NCBI GenBank assembly: GCA_009761415.1
Contig: QUOL01000005.1
Span: 1-64,000, forward strand
Direction: 5' to 3'
Origin: Sarcomyxa edulis
Lineage: Eukaryota; Basidiomycota; Agaricomycetes; Agaricales; Mycenaceae
DNA length: 64,000 nt
Part shown: piece by piece, positions 1 to 12,135 of the stretch
Position numbering within the stretch: position 1 is the first letter of the stretch
How the letters are laid out: the number at the start of each line of letters is the position of its first letter
The notes under the pieces: model-generated
The model's database searches: none
What the model saw: only the letters and a program-made list of their open reading frames with translations
What the model was told of the DNA's origin: nothing
Translations under genes and position numbers: made by a program

Positions 1-2
1 GA

Positions 3-460
3 AGCTTCAGAAAACCAAACTGTACGTCGAATGGTCCTGGATGCTTGTTAGCCTCTTACTACAGACTTGTACCACAACTCGCAGTTCAAGACGTTCAAAT
101 GCCTATATTCCCCACCGGTGGAACCAAGATCAAGACCCTTATTGCCTCTATCGATCACGATTTAGACGATTTGTACGTGTGGGCGGAAGACCTACAGTTG
201 TCGGACTTATTTACCTTGGGATCACATTGTACACGGATTACACGGCTTCCTCGGACTACCTTCCACTGCGAAATCAGATGATAGTCTTCTACTCTGCGGA
301 CCAGATATCATCACCTCCCAATAACACGCTCGCCAGGATGTACAATGTTCACTGGCATGGAAACATCGTCGTCCTCAAATGTTCGAGGCGGGACCCACAA
401 CAGATTATACAGATGGACTGGGGAGATAAGCATCTGGTTGATGTGGTTGTAGCAATGTGC
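3..460 (+). other. Unresolved coding-like fragment at the window edge
   Basis: Two overlapping plus-strand frames look more protein-like than the surrounding DNA. One frame is open from about 3 to 281 and contains stretches such as DLDDLYVWAEDLQL. Another is open to 547 and contains ARMYNVHWHGNIVV at about 335-375. A short intron could join them, which would make this the 3' part of a gene starting left of the window. I do not recognise a family. The fragment lies next to the 3' end of the Helitron and could be a host gene flanking the insertion or part of the element. Confidence 0.2.
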
Positions 461-781
461 GTACATACTCTTGTCTACCTCAACATCTGGAAAATACTGA
501 CCCTATATCCTCCGCGATGGTTCTGCATTCCATTATTATCATATTAAGGTGGCTCAAAAATGAAGTAGCTCGACGTCGCCTTGAATACAACTCGATGTCT
601 TGGTAGCCAGTGAGTACAGATAGGTTGGAATATCGAATCGTCACTTACAATCGTGATGTGAATCTAGCTTTCACATTTTCCACGATCCTTCCGCATTCAC
701 ACCAATGAACTCGACAGCAGTCAATGATTATACAAGACGCTATTTGTTCTTCTATATACAAAAGTTCACAGTCACTAGAAT

Positions 782-3700
782 TTACAACCGCCCAGCAGTA
801 TAAGCTTCAGTTGTGACCCGGTCCATGAAATCCATACGAGTCAACTCGTTACGCATATCCTCCGACAACCTCTGGTATACCTTAGTAGATGGGAACCATC
901 GAAGAACGGCAATTCCTTCCAGTTTTTTGACCCTCGACAACATAACATATACTCCTTGCCCTCGCGCAGTGCTCAGATCGACTATAGCCCGATCCAAGGT
1001 TCTTCCTTGGCTCTTGAAATCGGTATAAGAATATGCAGGAAGAAGAGGGAGTTGTTTTCGAGAAACGGTGCGTGTCTTGTATACTTCATCCAATTTGTAC
1101 TTATACTCGATAGTAGTTGTCTCAGGGAATATAGGAACTAATCCAAGCGAAAGTCCAGGAATATCCATATTTGTGTTGTTCACCTTCAGATACGCCACAG
1201 AGGCATATCTGTTGCCGTCCTCATCTTGGGTATACTTGATGCTATGAATCACCCCTTCAACTCCGTTGACGATGCCCTTGCTGAACGCCAAATTCTCCGT
1301 CACCATTACGCGCATTCTGGAAATAGTGGCAGTCGGCCAAGGGAATCATGCGTCTCTCGAGAGTTCAACCTCCAGAGTTTCTCTCTGACGGCTCCAGACA
1401 CTACTGTCCGCTTGATAGAATCCGACGCATGGTATACATGTACGGCTTGGAAAAGTCGTCTTGCATGGAAGGCCACGTACTTAGCATTGACTGCATCCCT
1501 GACTTCTCGACTACCGACAATCACTGGGGCATCTCGGAACTGTAACAGAGATTCGGGGTTTCGCTCTACAATCCGAGATATTTCTCTGGATCGTAGGAAT
1601 TCCAAATCATCTGTGCACTCTGTATTGCGGAACCTAGAAGAATTAGGATGTGATTCTCCCATTCGTATGCGATCCAGGAAATCAGAGTAATCGGGGTCTT
1701 CGCTATGACGATGGTTCTTCACCAGCTTGACAACAACGTTGACCTGCCTCCACAAAAACGCTCCATTCATAGCACATACATCGTCACTTCGTCTACTCTC
1801 TTGGAAGGATGGATCGTCGACCAGTTGGTACGCAAACAAAGAATGCTGTCTAGGGGGTTTCAGTTGTGCAAAATCCCCCATAAAAATAACATGGACTCCG
1901 CCGAACGGCTGTCTTGACGCAATCGGGTCATCGGACTTGGCTTGTTTAAGCCGAGAGGAGAACTGGCTCATGAACAGAGAGCCCACCATTGAAATCTCGT
2001 CGATGATGAGGAAACGGACACCCCTCCAAAGAGCAATCAATTCTTGTAAGTCCTTGGATCTCCTATGAGGATTTGTTATGCTGAGTGCGTGCATAGTATA
2101 TCCTCCTATGAGTACTGCTGCTATGCCGGTCGGAGCACCAAGTAAGAGCTCGTCCCTGCGTCCCAGTCTCTCGAAAACCTTTACTAATGCTTTGATCAGA
2201 TGAGATTTTCCTGTCCCTCCTACCCCTGCAACATACATCAGCAATTGAGGTCCTCCTTCTATGATGCGCCTGGCCATGATACGGAGCGCTCTAGTTTGCT
2301 CCGGATTACAGAGCAGATTCATTTCCTGGATAACGTCGTCTACCACCGACCATCTAGAGTCCACAACAGCTCTCTCTTTCCTTGTATTCTGGTCTAACGC
2401 GTCATCCACAGTACTCAGCTGTGTAAGAGGATCGCTGGCAGAAAGTCTCCGTCGTCTAGGAGCCCTTTCTTCTTCACTCGAATAATGCTCAGGTCGGCGC
2501 TTTCGTTTCAAAGTTGTCATCACATTAGCATGGCCAGCGACAACCTCGTCACCTGGCAGCAATTCTGTCACGTCTCCCAATGAGTATGCTTGGACAGGTC
2601 CTCGATCTTCAAGAGAAAGACAGTAGTTGAGAAGGTCGCTGTTCTTCGTACCAAGCTCTGACTCTATAACAGAGTCGTTACGGTAATCTACTGCTTCACG
2701 AAGTCCAGCGGAATCTTCGAAGGCATCGAACACATTGACCCTGGTTGCTTCTTCTTCTTCTCCCATCATGGTCTCGAGAGCATTGTCGACATCAAATCGC
2801 CTGTTATCTCTCTTGCGTTCCTCTCGCCATTTCTGAGACAATTCACCCCGCGCATCTCTACACTCGGAAAGAACACTCAAATTCCGTATGATACGTTGAT
2901 ATCTAGGTCGTATGTTGTTTCGCTTGTCGTTGTAGGCCGATGTCCAGTCCTGATACCCGTTTCTCAGATCGTCAATAGTTCTCCATGGCATGAACAACGT
3001 CATGATGTCTCTAGACCACATCTCCAGTTCTTCTGCTTCTCTGTCAGGACGAGGAATCTTATCGCCCAGAATGACAGGAATGACCGAATTGTTTCGCTCT
3101 CGTAAAATGTGAGTACTATGCTGAGGATGTTGGGCATCAGAAAACTCTCCCGAAATATAGCCCAAAGATTCTCTGCGACCGGCGCGAATAAGCTCCCTAG
3201 ACGCGACTGGCATTGCAACTTTTTTGATCTTCTCGACAAACTCGTATAGGCACATGTCATCGATGGGGTATGTCCTGCTTCGATATATATAATCATATAC
3301 TTGATTGGAAGCCGTTATAGAACGCTTTCCCAGAAGAAGTACCACAGATGGTTCGGCAATAGCAGGATTATCATGGTCAGTATGGCCATTGGCGACTTGG
3401 CCATACTGTCGCGCTATGGCCTTGAAGGCACTCCAATGCAGAGTCTGGAAGGTATCGGGAGTATAATGGTCCCCTCCTCCGACCAAATAACTCATAACCT
3501 GCTGGTGCGATATCTCCTGGTGCCCCATCATGCTGTTCACCGTTATGATCATAGCTCCTCTTTGTTTTTCGAGGTACGTCTCGGAATCTCCTTCTGTCAT
3601 ACCAGGAAACCTTGTGTTTGTCTGTTTGATAGCGTACGACAAAGCCGCTAAACCGACATGGACAGGCAAGGAAGGTTTAGTGATGTAATCCGTGATATAG

Positions 3701-6696
3701 TAGAGGTAAGCTTTTGCAGCTTCTCCCGAACCAATAAACTTGACGTCAACATTACACTTGAGAAGAAACATGATCACGTCGTTGTATGAGGCTATGCGCG
3801 GATGAAGTCTTCTCAGAAGGATCGAGGCTGTCTCTGGATCAAGTGTTGTTTCAGCCAAGGTATGACCGTCCATACCCATCCGACAATTATGATCATCGCG
3901 AGACTGACGACGTCCGAGGTGCTTCCAGCACGAAGCTGTGTGAACGTGCCAGTTATATTCCTTCACCAAGGAGTTAACAAACCCCTCAAAGTCTCTCCAG
4001 TATTGTTCGATTGAGATCATTTCTTTGACCAGCGGCGCGGGAATGGTTCCAGGATGTGGGTCTCCAGTTTCTGCAACTCTCTTAGGACGAGGAATAGGAC
4101 CCGAAGCTTCAACCACGACACGTTCAGTCCCAAGAAGTTCGCATTTGATGATCGATTCCAACCATCTGAACGTTTTTGCCTTGTACTCTGACGATGCAAT
4201 CATACGATCTCGGAGGATCTGAGGGGATGGGTGACCTGCCAACCAGATCAACATATGGCAATGGAGTGTCCCTCTACCGTTGGCTTCGACAGACCCGTAA
4301 TACGACGTACATTTTCCGAACAACCCCCGACGCCCACTACCGGCTCGCAAAATAACTTTCACGAAGCCAGAGATTATGCTGTGGAAAAATAGAGCGCACG
4401 CACACGGGTTTTTGGCGGCCAACATCATCCTTCCCCATTTATCAAGATCCTCGCCGCGCAATATGTCCTCGAGACAAATATCCTGTCCTGCGTTGAGTCT
4501 GACTAGAGGATGATCTACATCAGATGGATTCAGCGTCACAAACAAGGTAGGTGTCCCCCTGTAATTTATGACTGCGCGAATCTGATTTCGCAAGGACACC
4601 TTATAGGCTGCGCTTCCCGGTATGTTATTTCCGACCATGCTGACATTTGCAAGCAGCCTGACCAATGCGCTTTCTTTCTCGTCTACAGGACGATACAGAG
4701 GATCTGCCTTGAACAGAGTTTGCAATATGAACAGCCGTTCGACATCAACGTCCAGTAGGTCTTTTATGATCTGGCTGTATCGACTTTGCGGGACTCTGAA
4801 GCGAACGTTCTGTGAAACCAGTTTCTTTTGCCTGATGTTATAATAAACAAAGGCAAATTCCGGATCCCCTGCAAATCGCCCTCCGTCTACCTGGAGCAAA
4901 TGGGACAGCTGTTCATCCATCGATAGAGGAATACTGCGTTTTGGATGGTGAAAACCTCCTATTCCCCAAGGATCAAGATGAGGAAACAACCAGGATAAAA
5001 GGAAGGGATTATCGAAGTCAGGAACTATTCTTGAGCCACTGCGCGACGAGATGAATGACCCTCCACTCAAGCAGTGCGCCAGCGCCCTCAATTTCATGTC
5101 GCGATAGCTCACAGGGGATTCATCTCCGGTCGTAAACCCGACGTTTTCCATAAGAACACCATCTGCTCCGCCGTCGTATTCGCTGCGAGGAGTATAGTCC
5201 GACGTGGCACTGTCGACAGCATCGTTCATGGGTAGATGTCCAATATCCATGGAACAAGGTACCGCCTCGTCTTTGCTATAGTCGTCCTTTCCAAACAATC
5301 GATTCAAGTTATCGGCGCTGAAGCCCTTGAAGCCATCAACAGCTTTGTAATGAGGATTGTGTCCGAGTAAGAAATCTATCATTGTCTTGACTCTGCTCTT
5401 CCGTACTAACACAGGGCTCAATTTCGCAATGGTAGATCGTGATGGCATGGTTTTCCCTACAAACACCGCACATATTGTGTCCGCGATGGTTTGTGCGTCC
5501 GGTGGGAGCACCGTATTCAACCTCGCTACATCCAAAGGCGTGACCATAACGTTTCCACGAATGCCTTTTCTACTTCGGGAGACGCTGGTCCCGTCGTTAC
5601 CATCAGTATCATCGACATCCGTACTCGAAGAGGATCCAAATCGGAAGCAGATACTGCTTGCTCGAGCTCTCGCTATAAGCATGAGGTCAAAAGATGAGGC
5701 TTGATCGAAAGCATCTTTGACTATTGATGGAAGTGACGAATATCCATAATAAAGCCAATTTGCGAGGGCAAATTTAGGCATCATGTGGCTGCGTAGACTC
5801 TCGGTACAAGTTTGGCATACGACCATAGGCCCGAGTACGTTCTTCTTTGTCAATCCAGGATGATGCAGGATAGCCATATCGTAAGCAGCTATATTATATT
5901 CTTTTGGGAGAATATGATAGGGTAACTCCTCGTTCCTTAGAACGTGCAATGGTATTTTGTGTGGATTCAGGTGAATCATCAGGGCCTCTGGACAGAGTCT
6001 AGCGCATACCGCACATCCTCTGCGGCGCATATTCACGGTAGACATGGCATCCTGCCATTCATCGATAATCGAAAGCCGGAGATCGTCGCTGGGTATATCG
6101 AGATGACTGGTATTCTGGACATTATCTCCAGAATTGTCCTCTTCATCAGACAGCGATTCATTGCATTCGACGGTCTTCTTTAGACGGAGACCTTCTTCCC
6201 GTCCCCGAATCTGACATTCGACAATGTCACTGGTGAACTTCCATTCAACATTCGTCCTCGCTCTTGTACGACCTCGGAAGATGTAGAACATGGGTTCACA
6301 CCCAGGACTACACTTGTGAGCCAACAAGGAGCTTCGCAGATCCGCCAATTTGGGGGCGTTACCATACCGAAGACCATGATAAACGCATATCCGCTTGAGT
6401 TCGTTGACAACAACGAATCGAAAGTATTTTATCAGTCGGGAAGGAGTCATAGTCACGACGAGATTGCGTTCGTCGTCAAGAACAGGCAAAGTATGAGGAG
6501 CACGAGTACAAGAAACATAATCGTAATTGCTATTCAAGCGATGAACGGGGATAGCTGAAGCCATAGAGAACATTTTTCGATTGGAGTCTAATCCCCACTT
6601 GTCGCACACAAAATCTACAGCACAAGCACACAAGTGGTAAGTCATCAGTATCAGAGGTAGTTCGGGTCTGACTGACAAACCTTTCAAGAGGAGCAT
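782..6696 (-). mobile_element. Helitron rolling-circle transposon, coding core
   Basis: The region encodes the Rep/helicase protein that defines Helitrons, which transpose by a rolling-circle mechanism through a HUH-Y2 nickase joined to a PIF1-like helicase. Only the coding core is delimited here. I looked for a 3' CTRR end with a preceding hairpin below position 782 and a 5' TC end above 6696 and found no convincing pair, so the true ends and the AT target site are unknown. The 600 nt beyond the start codon (6700-7340) and the 780 nt below the stop may belong to the element. Confidence 0.85.
782..6696 (-). pseudogene. Helitron Rep/PIF1 helicase with one frameshift
   Basis: The gene starts at an ATG at 6696 and stays open for 1796 codons. 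It then closes just after an LFPECA peptide, and the family's C-terminal helicase part continues in another frame from 1315 to 782. Order of parts, approximate residues: Cys-rich N-terminal region with CAVC and CQTC pairs (about 230-300); Helitron N motif with TLFVTLNPSD (about 715); HUH motif GTLHCHMLIWL (about 810); tyrosine motif YYITDYITK (about 1000); Walker A GVGGTGKS (about 1490); Walker B LIIDEISM (about 1565); GDFAQLKPP (about 1600); and in the shifted part VMVTENLAF and YVMLSRVKKL. One missing base near 1306-1315 restores a PGMRVMVTEN-like run, so this is a single-base frameshift in an otherwise well preserved, probably young copy. Confidence 0.88.
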
Positions 6697-7340
6697 CGCA
6701 TCGTCTGTGCCAACGATACCTTCCTGGTGTGAAGCACCTAGAATGAATCAACACGATGGTCCACATGACAACCTATAAAACACACCTGCATGTTGACCGT
6801 TTGGATTTGTACGCGAATTGAGTCCTTCAAAGGTATTCCATTCAGCCGCGCTATCTATAAAAGCTGAATCTTGATCGTAAGCATTCGTGATCATCGCAGC
6901 AAAGAAGAAAAATAATTACTAGACATCTTCGCTCGCGAGTGATTTTTGTTTGGGTATCCGAGGAATAGTTTCACAGTAATAGCAGGGGGACGAAGGAAAT
7001 GTGCAGAAAAGAATTTATATATATATGCGTCGACTGGTCACGTGCGCGTATGGACGCGACTGAGACACATGGTAGTATAAGTAGCACATGGACATGTCAG
7101 CGACTGGATAGCCAACCATAGATCCACGTGTGTTGACAGAAAATGAAATCCAACAATAGATTATTTTATTTGGGATGCTAGAGACCTCGAAGTTACACGA
7201 AACAACCGAGGAACAGAGTGTCGATATGGGCAAAAGTCTACGCACACATGATCAGAAAAAATGAAACTACACCGACGCCTACAGAGCATCCGCGACGCGA
7301 GATTATGCCAATCAGCACAATCGTAGCTGGAAAGCCGTGT
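6697..7340. other. Intergenic or Helitron 5' flank
   Basis: No gene is supported here. The stretch contains a short TATATATAT run at about 7016-7025 and low-complexity AT-rich segments. It could hold the Helitron 5' end, which was not identified, and the 3' untranslated region of the MYND gene that stops at 7341. Confidence 0.4.
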
Positions 7341-8327
7341 TCAATTTGCAAGTTGTCTACAGACTTGTTTATGAGACCTAAAATGGGGAGGTCGTATCAA
7401 TACGCATGGAACATGGAATGGATACGATACGATATGAATGAAGCTCACGACCAATGTGCTTTTTGGCAATCGTAACCACAGTCTACACAACCAAGACGTA
7501 AGGAAAAAATTAACACAAAGGATACGCCAAACTCACACGATACAACTTCGCACCCCGCGCAGCGCTTCAACTTCACAGCTCTATCTCCACAGCTCCAGCA
7601 TACATCCGTAGCTAAGATAGTTTCATCCGAAGTTAAGACGCGGCCTGTTCCTTCGATCCTTGTATTCTTCGCGCAAATGACTGTTCCTCTTCCCGAAGAC
7701 ACGCGACTGTGAGCGGTATTGATGCCATCGTTGGATATCAGAACATTGTGATTTTGTCGGATAACTTGAACTTCCAACGCAACCCATCTTTCAAGGAACT
7801 TGTCAGATTGCTCCACAGGGATCCGCAAAGACGCGAGAGCTAAAGAATCGTGATATCTTTTAGCAGCCATAGATCTATCGCGTCTGTCCCATGCCAATAT
7901 CCCCAACGTAAGGCCAGCTGTAATGCGCATACCCGTGAGCAGCGCTTGAGCGGAAGGACTGGTAAAGCGAGGATGGGGTTGATCCAACAGCGATGGTCTG
8001 AACGCATTCAAAAGTCTGGACGCCCTGGGAACTATTTCTGATGTGATGAGTAGAATCAGGGGTCAAAAACGAACAAGGACGTAGGCGCATACCAACAGCA
8101 AACGACAGTCGACAATCCCGAAAGTAACTGATGAAATTTATCCAAACACATCCCAGAAGCTCTCGAGGAACATCATCGGGAACGTCGACCGAGAAGCAAC
8201 GAGTAACGTCTTCATCTTTCAGAATTTTTTTGATAGACAAACAATAGTATTCCAGCGCCTCTACGAGTGAGCCTCGGGAATAAAGAGTCTCGGCCTGTTT
8301 GAATAAGGCTATACCGGTCGAAACCAT
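7341..8327 (-). CDS. MYND-type zinc-finger protein
   Basis: Four exons on the minus strand (8327-8093, 8037-7537, 7482-7449, 7377-7341) give a 268-residue protein with consistent phases. The C-terminus is a MYND finger: CWSCGDRAV..., then CAGCEVVSYCGYDCQ and AHWSSHKQVC. All zinc-binding Cys and His positions are present only if the last two small introns are spliced, which supports this model. The N-terminal 50 residues (IALFKQAETLYSRGSLVEAL) resemble a tetratricopeptide-type helical pair. MYND fingers bind proline-rich partner peptides, so a protein-interaction or chromatin-linked role is likely. There is no SET domain. The specific function is unknown. Confidence 0.85.
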
Positions 8328-9685
8328 GATAAGGATTGTAGGACGTAAAAGGTACTCGGAAGAGCTGGGACTTGACTCCAAGTCGGATCGGTCACAGGAG
8401 TTACAGAGGTCAGATGATCCGGGTTGTATATATTTATTTACCAACAAGACCAGCCTCAAATAGACGCAAACCGAACCAGAACAATCGGGCCGTCTGCAGA
8501 AGGGTTTCAAGGTCCTTGAAAGTCCTCAAAAAATAACAGGGAATTTTCCAACAGTACTGAGAAATGGATATGAGTATATTAATTATAAGCTTCACCACGC
8601 GGTCAAGTCTCTTTTACATATATAGCCAAAACAGGACATATAACGTGACTGATAGGCGCAGTAGCCGCAACTATTACGTTACAGAACTATTACGTCCACA
8701 ACATTTTGATGGTTCCTGAACCTTACTGCAAAGCACCGCAAGGCTTTAAAATCAATGGTGCGTAGAAGAGTGTTGCATCCTCTTTTTCACTCAAAAATGA
8801 TTCCTGTATCAAGTTCCCAAGCTGCTAAAGCAAGAGTCTTTGGTAGATGGCTCCAAGTAAGTCTCAATCTATAGTCTTTGTTCCCCATGTGAATAACCAG
8901 TTACGTATTTCAAAGATAGGCAGCGTAGTCATGTATTGGAGCTCTATCAGTGGGATTGGAAATGCACGCGTAACAAAGATTGCTCAATCAGCAGATGTAG
9001 GACAAATTTGTGTTAAACTTATCAGCAAATCATTAATGCCTCTGACAGGGAACCACGACCGTTACTATTGAGGATACTGTATCAGGGCACAAATTGACCA
9101 CTCTGTAAGTCTATGTATTTGGCCAATATATGACAAGTTTCTGATATCTGATTCCAAGTGCATCTGCTGTCATTGTTGTACAAGACCCTTAGAAGCGGGA
9201 TAATAAGAGGAGATTTGAGTTTGCTAAGCTCTTTGTCGGTATGAAAAATAATTCCAGAGATGCAGAATGAACCTATTGCAACATGAGATTGTGAGAACTG
9301 ATATGTACACCTGATAATCGGAGATTCTCCATGGCTCCGAAGAGCGCTTCAGTCATCCCTTCGGAATAATTGTTACAAATCTTAAGCACCATATGCAAAA
9401 AAGAAGCAGGAAAGTCAGGTGCCTCAAGATACGGTCCATAGAAACATTATTCCTTCTAGAAAGAATATGTGACATGGCCTGAATATGCCGATGATCGACA
9501 GCACAAGGTTAATTTTCTGACAGAATACTCCCCAATTTTTGTGTTTTTTGACGCACCCTTCCCCAATCTCCTCAGACCGAAGGACCAGGTTACAGAATAC
9601 ATCCCACACACATAGCTATTACCAGCCATCATCTAACTGTATATCCCTAGTCTATTCCACCTCCTCAATCTGAGCCTCTGTCGTT
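8328..9685. other. Intergenic region
   Basis: About 1.35 kb between the MYND gene start and the repeat-protein gene. The reading frames here are short, start without ATG and show no recognisable motif. It must contain the promoters of both flanking, divergently transcribed genes. No tRNA, terminal repeat or clear regulatory motif was seen. Confidence 0.5.
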
Positions 9686-12135
9686 ATGGTGCGCACTGAC
9701 TCAAATTTGATCAGATACAAGGATCCCTTTCGATACTATAAACCAAAACTGTCTCCAGTTAGTTCATTGACACCACTTCCTCCACCTTTATCTGCATTGC
9801 TACCAGGTCACACAAACGATGATGTCTTCTTACACCCCCCATACATTGAATCCCCCGATTGTCTACCTGCCTGCTCAGAGCTGCTTCATGTTCCATCACC
9901 TCTGTCTATATCCGCCGATACTCCATACTTGCCCCCCATGCCTGCTGTTCCGTCCTTGGCTGCGGTTTCAGGCCCATGTTCCTGTCCCAAGTCTCAAGCT
10001 TCTGGTCCTTCAAAGATTCCAAGAGATCCTGAAGAGGCCAGACGCAGGACATGCAAACGTGATGCACGGGCAGCTGCAACCGAGTGCCTCAGACAGAGAT
10101 TAGTTTTACGCCATAGAACTCAAAAATGTACCCCTGGTGCATCGAACTGGAATGTAGACCAGACAACAGTCATACTGGAAGGTGAGCACTACCTGTACCA
10201 TCCTGTATTTTACCGTCAATGATACTGACTGGAGATCATAGCTGTGCATCAGTTAGATGTAGCCGAAGTTCAAATGGCTCGATTGACAACTGAGTTGAAG
10301 AACGAAAAGAAAGCAAGATTAAAAGCTGAGCTTATCAATCAAATCAGTAAATACACACCTCATTGTCGAGATTCAGCAAGCTGATTATGATTGTTCAACA
10401 ACCTATCAGATATTGCCAATGGTACATGGCCTATTCTCCCACAGCCTATTGCACCTTCTCGTTTTCAGTCAATCGCATTCACGCCTCCTCAATTGGTTGC
10501 ACTTTCTTGTGTCCCGTCAGTTGCGCCTTCCGCTTTTCAGCCCGGCGCATTCACTGCTTTTCAACCAGGCGTACCCACCCCTTTTCAGCACAGTGCATCC
10601 ACCCCTTTTCGGCCCGAGGCACCCTCCACCGCTTTTCCACCTGAGGCGCCTACCGCCTTTCAACCCGAGGCACCCTTCACCCCTTTTCCACCTGAGGCGC
10701 CTACCGCATTTCGAACCGAGGCACCCTCCACCGCTTTTCCACCTGAGGCCCCTACCGCCTTTCAAACTGAGGCACCCTCCACCCCTTTTTCACCTGGGGC
10801 GCCTACCGCCTTTCAACCCGAGGCACCCTCCACCCCTTTTCCACCTGAGGCGCCTACCGCCTTTCAACCCGAGGCACCCTCCACCCCTTTTTCACCTGGG
10901 GCACCTACCGCTTTTCAACGCGAGGCACCCTTCACCCCTTTTCCACCTGAGGCGCCTACCGCATTTCGAACCGAGGCACCCTCCACCGCTTTTCCACCTG
11001 AGGCCCCTACCGCCTTTCAAACCGAGGCACCCTCCACCGCTTTTTCACCTGGGGCACCTACCGCCTTTCAACCCGAGGCACCCTCCACCCCTTTTCCACC
11101 TGAGGCGCCTACCGCCTTTCCACCCGAGGCACCCTCCACCCCTTTTCCACCTGAGGCGCCTACCGCCTTTCGAACCGAGGCACCCTCCACCGCTTTTCCA
11201 CCTGAGGCGCCTACCACGTTTCGACCCGGGGCACCCTCCACCGCTTTTCCACCTAGGGTGCCTACCACGTTTCGACCCGGGGCACCCTCCACCGCTTTTC
11301 CACCTAGGGTGCCTACCACGTTTCGACCCGGGGCACCCTCCACCGCTTTTCCACCTGGGGTGCCTACCACCTTTCGACCCGGGGCACCCTCCACCGCTTT
11401 TCCACCTAGGGCGCCTACCACGTTTCGACCCGAGGCACCCTTCACCGCTTTTTCACCTGGGGCACCTACCGCTTTTCAACGCGAGGCACCCTTCACCCCT
11501 TTTCCACCTGGGGCACCTACCACATTTCGACCCGAGACACCCTCCACCGCTTTTCCACCTGGGACACCTACCAGGTTTCGACCTGAGGCACCCTACACCG
11601 CTTTTCAACCCGAGGCACCTACTGCTTTTTGGCCCGGCACACCCACCCCTTTTCAGCCTAGCACACCCACACTTTTTCAATCCAGGGCACCCACCGCTTT
11701 TCAGCCTGGTGCGCCTACGTCTATTCAACTGATGGTACCTATTCCTTTTCGACCGATTGTATGCACTCCTCTTCTGCCATCATACACCATCGGCAAATAT
11801 TTACCGCAGGATCATGTACACCCAAGATTAATCAGCTCTTGCCAAGGTTAGTGTACAGTCATTCAATCCAAATGTTCCCAACGATTCACATCTTTGTATA
11901 GGCTCAGTTGTCCGCACTCAGAAGATGATGCCTTCATCAAACATACAATTTACTCCATACCCAAAGAACATGCAGTCTCATCGACAACAGCACCAGGATA
12001 GTAAGTATAGCTGCGTGTTATAATGAAGACAATCATAACTGATCAAAACCGTCAGATGCGGTAGCAAATGAGCCCTGGTACTGTCAGTTTCCCGACGACA
12101 AACCATCATATCTAGAATTCTCAGAGCCAAAGTGA
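9686..12135 (+). CDS. Coiled-coil protein with 17-residue proline-rich tandem repeats
   Basis: Five exons (9686-10181, 10242-10346, 10410-11846, 11902-12000, 12056-12135) all join in phase and give a 738-residue protein. The first 150 residues are Pro/Ser-rich and then basic (RRRTCKRDARAAATECLRQR). A charged heptad-like helix follows (VHQLDVAEVQMARLTTELK), which recalls a bZIP-style basic region plus coiled coil. Exon 3 then encodes about 20 copies of a 17-residue unit with consensus EAPSTAFPP plus EAPTAFQP, flanked by looser 8-residue units such as GTPTPFQP. The array runs from about 10616 to 11640. It is disordered by composition (Pro, Ala, Thr, Phe) with regularly spaced Phe. No known family is recognised. 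A nuclear or scaffold role is conceivable from the basic/coiled-coil part, but that is inference. Confidence 0.75.
10616..11640 (+). repeat. 51-bp coding minisatellite, about 20 copies
   Basis: The repeat period is 51 bp, coding 17 residues as a 9-residue half (EAPSTPFPP) and an 8-residue half (EAPTAFQP). Copies are not identical. Higher-order patterns are visible: copies 2-3 and 7-8 are near-identical pairs, and four consecutive copies at about 11220-11425 share GAPSTAFPP with RVP/GVP/RAPTTFRP. This indicates recent local duplication or gene conversion. The length is kept in frame throughout, so the array appears to be under coding constraint. Confidence 0.9.

Noticed and set aside
771..782. 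CTAG followed by T on the minus strand as the Helitron 3' CTRR end
   Set aside because: It lies a few bases after the stop codon, and the hairpin expected before CTRR would fall inside the coding sequence.
1226..6558. Many plus-strand frames opposite the Helitron protein
   Set aside because: They are antisense to an 1796-codon frame with clear Rep/helicase motifs.
10413..11732. Long second frame over the 51-bp repeats (Leu/His/Pro-rich) and antisense Gly-rich frames
   Set aside because: They arise because the repeat period is a multiple of three, which keeps all frames open. Only the Pro/Ala/Phe frame joins in phase with upstream and downstream exons.
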